5,673 nucleotides of DNA from Ilumatobacteraceae bacterium (lineage in GTDB: Bacteria; Actinomycetota; Acidimicrobiia; Acidimicrobiales; Ilumatobacteraceae): contig SKSP01000061.1 of NCBI GenBank assembly GCA_007122945.1, forward strand, positions 1 to 5,673, read 5' to 3'. Below are positions 5,004 to 5,673 of the stretch, piece by piece. Every line of letters begins with the position of its first letter. Within the stretch, counting starts at the first letter, position 1. A program made the translations under genes and the position numbers. The notes beneath the pieces were generated by a model. It saw nothing but the letters and a program-made list of their open reading frames with translations. It searched no databases and was not told the DNA's origin.

Positions 5004-5672
5004 ATGCGCGCCGAACGCATCCGGCTGCCCCGCAGCACCCGCCATCGCACCGCCGCCCTGGTCGGTGCCCTCACGTCGCTGGCGCTCGTCGCCGGGTGCG
5101 GCGGGGACGACGACGGCGGCGGCGATGGTGCGGTGGTCGACGTCGGTGTCGAGGCCGCCGCCGACCCCGACCCCGACGCCGGGCCCGCCGTCGGCGGCAG
5201 CGACCACGACTGTGCGGCCACCGAGTTGTCGTTCACCAACCACGCGGCCGGACTGAACGGCACGGCGACCACGGCGTTGGCGCGCAGCACGTTCGACGAC
5301 GGCCTGTTCGAGGTCCACGTCGCCGACTTCGAGCTCACGGCCGACGACCTCCGCTCGTGGCGGCCCGAGGTGCCCGAGGACGGCAACGTCGTCACGATCC
5401 AGCTCACGGTGTTCAACGCGAGCGACGATCCGGCGCCGATCGAGCCGGGCGCCTCGCTCGAGCTGACGATCGACCCCGACGAGCTCACCTTCCTCGTCCG
5501 ACACTTCACCGCCGACGACGACTGGAGCGCCGCCGAGAACATCGGCGTCGACTCGGTCGGGACGCTCGACGTGACGGCCGTCGGCGACGTGTTCTGCTTC
5601 GACCTCGACTACCGCGACCAGGACAAGGAGGTGGCCGGGACCGTGGCCGCCACCGTGTTCGAGCGCCGCTGA
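5004..5672 (+). CDS. Exported lipoprotein, third gene of the surface-protein operon (function unknown)
   Basis: The product has 222 residues. The n-region is basic (MRAERIRLPRSTRHR), the hydrophobic stretch is AALVGALTSLALVAG, and the lipobox L28-V-A-G-C32 predicts lipidation at C32. A Gly/Asp linker (GGDDDGGGDG) and an acidic stretch to about residue 66 follow. The folded part (about 67-222) is predicted to be mostly beta strands (LFEVHVADFELTADDL, NVVTIQLTVFNASDDPAP, LTFLVRHFT, GTLDVTAVGDVFCFDLDY), with a Cys pair, C70 and C198, bridging its ends. The phrase TIQLTVFNASDDPAPIEPGA resembles the Ig-like, DUF4352/telokin-type extracellular domains found in many Gram-positive lipoproteins, but this is weak likeness only. 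It is the last complete gene before the window edge, one base after its stop; whether the operon continues cannot be seen. Confidence 0.9.
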   Translation: MRAERIRLPRSTRHRTAALVGALTSLALVAGCGGDDDGGGDGAVVDVGVEAAADPDPDAGPAVGGSDHDCAATELSFTNHAAGLNGTATTALARSTFDDGLFEVHVADFELTADDLRSWRPEVPEDGNVVTIQLTVFNASDDPAPIEPGASLELTIDPDELTFLVRHFTADDDWSAAENIGVDSVGTLDVTAVGDVFCFDLDYRDQDKEVAGTVAATVFERR

Positions 5673-5673
5673 C

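Overview
The window is very GC-rich. The gene style points to a high-GC actinobacterium: Thr/Pro/Asp-rich exported proteins, lipoprotein leaders followed by G/D-rich linkers, and few strong Shine-Dalgarno sites. I would guess Acidimicrobiia (Ilumatobacter-like), but this is inference from style only. No phage, transposon, CRISPR or plasmid gene is visible.

Left part (1-1378). Three minus-strand genes lie in a row, read from right to left. The first is yajQ (716-1204). The second is a very short reading frame holding only sigma-factor region 4 (459-641). The third is the 5' part of a gene for a single-pass membrane protein (1-462, running off the window), which starts inside the stop codon of the sigma frame (ATGA overlap). 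A tRNA-Tyr gene (1293-1378, anticodon GTA, CCA encoded) is divergent to yajQ and is followed by a strong GC hairpin.

Middle part (1480-2377). A small cupin protein (plus) and a TetR-family repressor (minus) converge, with 13 nt between their stop codons and an inverted repeat spanning both ends.

Right part (2378-5672). Divergent from tetR is a tight plus-strand cluster of three exported proteins: a lipoprotein (2507-3064), a 631-residue secreted protein (3083-4978) and a second lipoprotein (5004-5672). The gaps are 18 and 25 nt, and genes two and three have clear Shine-Dalgarno sites, so they are probably one operon. I recognise none of the three. The large protein has an internal 20-residue tandem repeat with codon use unlike its flanks. 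It ends in a roughly 105-residue Thr/Glu/Pro/Arg tail with no anchor. Both lipoproteins have even numbers of cysteines after the lipid-modified one, which fits disulfide-stabilised domains outside the membrane. The cluster reads as an uncharacterised cell-surface system. TetR is the nearest candidate regulator, because its gene shares the 129-nt intergenic region with the operon start.

The most notable points are the uncharacterised three-gene surface cluster, the recently expanded repeat in its central protein, and the sigma factor reduced to region 4 with a shortened helix-turn-helix but still translationally coupled to its membrane partner.
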